Assembly (NCBI GenBank): GCA_002418985.1
Contig: DIFE01000005.1
Span: 1-6,689, forward strand
From: Deltaproteobacteria bacterium UBA5756
Lineage (GTDB): Bacteria > Desulfobacterota > Syntrophorhabdia > Syntrophorhabdales > Syntrophorhabdaceae
Direction of reading: 5' to 3'
Length of the DNA: 6,689 nucleotides
The translations under genes and the position numbers were made by a program. Shown piece after piece: positions 5,695 through 6,689 of the stretch. Position 1 is the first letter of the stretch; every line of letters begins with the position of its first letter. The notes beneath the pieces were generated by a model, which was not told where the DNA came from, ran no database searches, and saw only the letters and a program-made list of their open reading frames with translations.

Positions 5695-6618
5695 TTACCG
5701 GTTTCGGTTTTTCTGTGTTTTGCCCGCGAGATGGGCAACCCGGGTCTTGAGATTCAGGAGGTATGCTTTTTCAGGTTGCTTCGGCCCCGGGTTAGGGTCG
5801 TATTCCTCTTGTTTGATCCGTTCGACGACCTTGTCCACGGAGTCTTTTTCCATCTCCAGGAGTTCCAGCACGCGTCGGCGGAAGGCGAACGCCGCCTCAA
5901 GGGAAGAATCGAAGAAATCCTTCACGTCGCTTCCCGTGTATACATAATGGTGACCCTGGCAGAAAATGTCCGAATCAAGGGCGGCAAGGCGCTTGAGAGA
6001 GGTTATGTAGGCATCGAAATCGACAAGGAATTCGCTGACTATCTGTCCCGTCTGACTGCGGCAGCCGGCCGATTCGGTGGCAATAAGAATCTTGCGCTCC
6101 GGGATATAATAACTGAGCATGTCTCTGGTATGCCCGGGGGTAAAGAACACGCGTACACTAATGGACGGGTCTACCGGAAAGATGTTCTCATCCTCGAAGG
6201 TGACATCAACGTCGAAAGGTTCAAAGACTGAGTGGAGGATGGCGTTCCCGTCGATTTCAGGTGAGGCCTCCGCAAGACGGGTGAAGTTGCTGCTCAATGA
6301 GGTCATGAGGTCGATGGCGTTCGGACGTGACAGGATCTCGCTTGCCCTCTTCGAGGCGCAGATCCTGATGCCGGGGAAAATCCTTTTGAAATAAGCGGCT
6401 GCCCCGCAATGGTCATAATGGACGTGGGTGAGGAAGAGAAACCCGGGGTTGCGGTCGGCGACGACCTTCCTGATATGCTGGGCGTAGAGCGGGCCCATGG
6501 AATAAAAACCGGCCTCGAAGAGCACAGGTGTGCGGCCATTTAGAAGGTAACACGGCGACCATGCGAATCCGGTCACATGGAAGTCTCGTTCAACGTGGCC
6601 TGTTGTTCCGAAGATCAT
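5695..6618 (-). CDS. Metallo-beta-lactamase-fold hydrolase, substrate unknown
   Basis: A 307-residue cytoplasmic protein with no signal peptide or membrane segment. The metal-binding motif THVHYDH (64-70) supplies His65, His67, Asp69 and His70. His163 sits in TPGHT (160-164) and a last histidine in GHHYVYTG (222-229), as in glyoxalase II-like enzymes. At the place of the bridging aspartate the protein has Glu182 (IATESAG, 179-185), so the bridging ligand may be glutamate or absent. A helical C-terminal part (about 230-307, with many charged residues) follows the core. The fold covers thiolesterases, lactonases, ribonucleases and other hydrolases; placement next to acyl-CoA genes makes a thioester or related ester a reasonable guess, no more. 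It appears to be its own transcription unit: a good promoter lies upstream, and 187 nt separate it from hbd, which has a separate promoter. No intrinsic terminator is evident after its stop. Before the ATG there is only a purine-rich AAGAAGAAAAGA and no classical Shine-Dalgarno sequence, but the N-terminal residues fit the family. Confidence 0.88.
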   Translation of the reverse strand: MIFGTTGHVERDFHVTGFAWSPCYLLNGRTPVLFEAGFYSMGPLYAQHIRKVVADRNPGFLFLTHVHYDHCGAAAYFKRIFPGIRICASKRASEILSRPNAIDLMTSLSSNFTRLAEASPEIDGNAILHSVFEPFDVDVTFEDENIFPVDPSISVRVFFTPGHTRDMLSYYIPERKILIATESAGCRSQTGQIVSEFLVDFDAYITSLKRLAALDSDIFCQGHHYVYTGSDVKDFFDSSLEAAFAFRRRVLELLEMEKDSVDKVVERIKQEEYDPNPGPKQPEKAYLLNLKTRVAHLAGKTQKNRNR

Positions 6619-6647
6619 TCTTTTCTTCTTGCCATAGAGGCGAATTA

Positions 6648-6676
6648 ATTATATAAAAGCGCCAGGACTTATGCAA
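6648..6676 (-). promoter_or_regulatory. Sigma70-type promoter of the MBL-fold hydrolase gene
   Basis: On the minus strand TTGCAT (6676-6671) is followed, after a 17-nt spacer, by a perfect TATAAT (6653-6648). The predicted start of transcription is near 6641, giving a leader of about 22 nt before the ATG at 6618. Confidence 0.6.
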
Positions 6677-6689
6677 GGATTCTCACCGG

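Noticed and set aside
1..6689. CRISPR array, tRNA, rRNA, insertion-sequence transposase or prophage genes
   Set aside because: No regular direct repeats, cloverleaf sequence or transposase/phage motifs were found in either strand.

Overview
The window is a 6.7-kb piece of a bacterial chromosome of moderate GC content, by eye. It carries five protein genes, all on the minus strand, so the biological reading order runs from high to low coordinates. The gene content suggests an anaerobic, possibly syntrophic, Desulfobacterota-type bacterium: a beta-oxidation trio with a divergent thiolase, a GspA/ExeA-like envelope ATPase, and REP-like hairpins of the 'CCGGCCTTCGCCGGAATGACG' kind. This placement is inferred from gene style; the window has no taxonomic marker.

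Reading downstream on the minus strand: (1) 6618-5695 encodes a metallo-beta-lactamase-fold hydrolase of unknown substrate, with a good sigma70-type promoter in front. (2) After a 187-nt intergenic region with a TTGACA promoter and a palindrome in its spacer comes a compact operon. It holds 3-hydroxybutyryl-CoA dehydrogenase (5507-4647), enoyl-CoA hydratase (4624-3842) and a divergent thiolase (3747-2536), and it closes with a strong rho-independent terminator at about 2511-2475. Together these enzymes would convert crotonyl-CoA to acetoacetyl-CoA and then two acetyl-CoA, or run the reverse. (3) A second unit follows: an exported staphylococcal-nuclease-fold protein with a C-terminal Ada-like zinc motif (2419-1799), overlapping by an ATGA a membrane-anchored ExeA-like AAA ATPase with a C-terminal SH3b domain (1802-291). 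(4) The last 290 nt (1-290) have no credible gene and hold an inverted pair of REP-like sequences.

The metabolic operon is conventional in logic, although its thiolase has unusual active-site motifs. The least ordinary part is the nuclease/ATPase pair. The nuclease-fold protein has lost most of the catalytic and calcium-binding residues of staphylococcal nuclease but keeps its signal peptide and zinc motif. It is translationally coupled to an ATPase that reaches across the membrane to a wall-binding-type domain. This may be an uncharacterised envelope module; that is an inference from sequence and context only.
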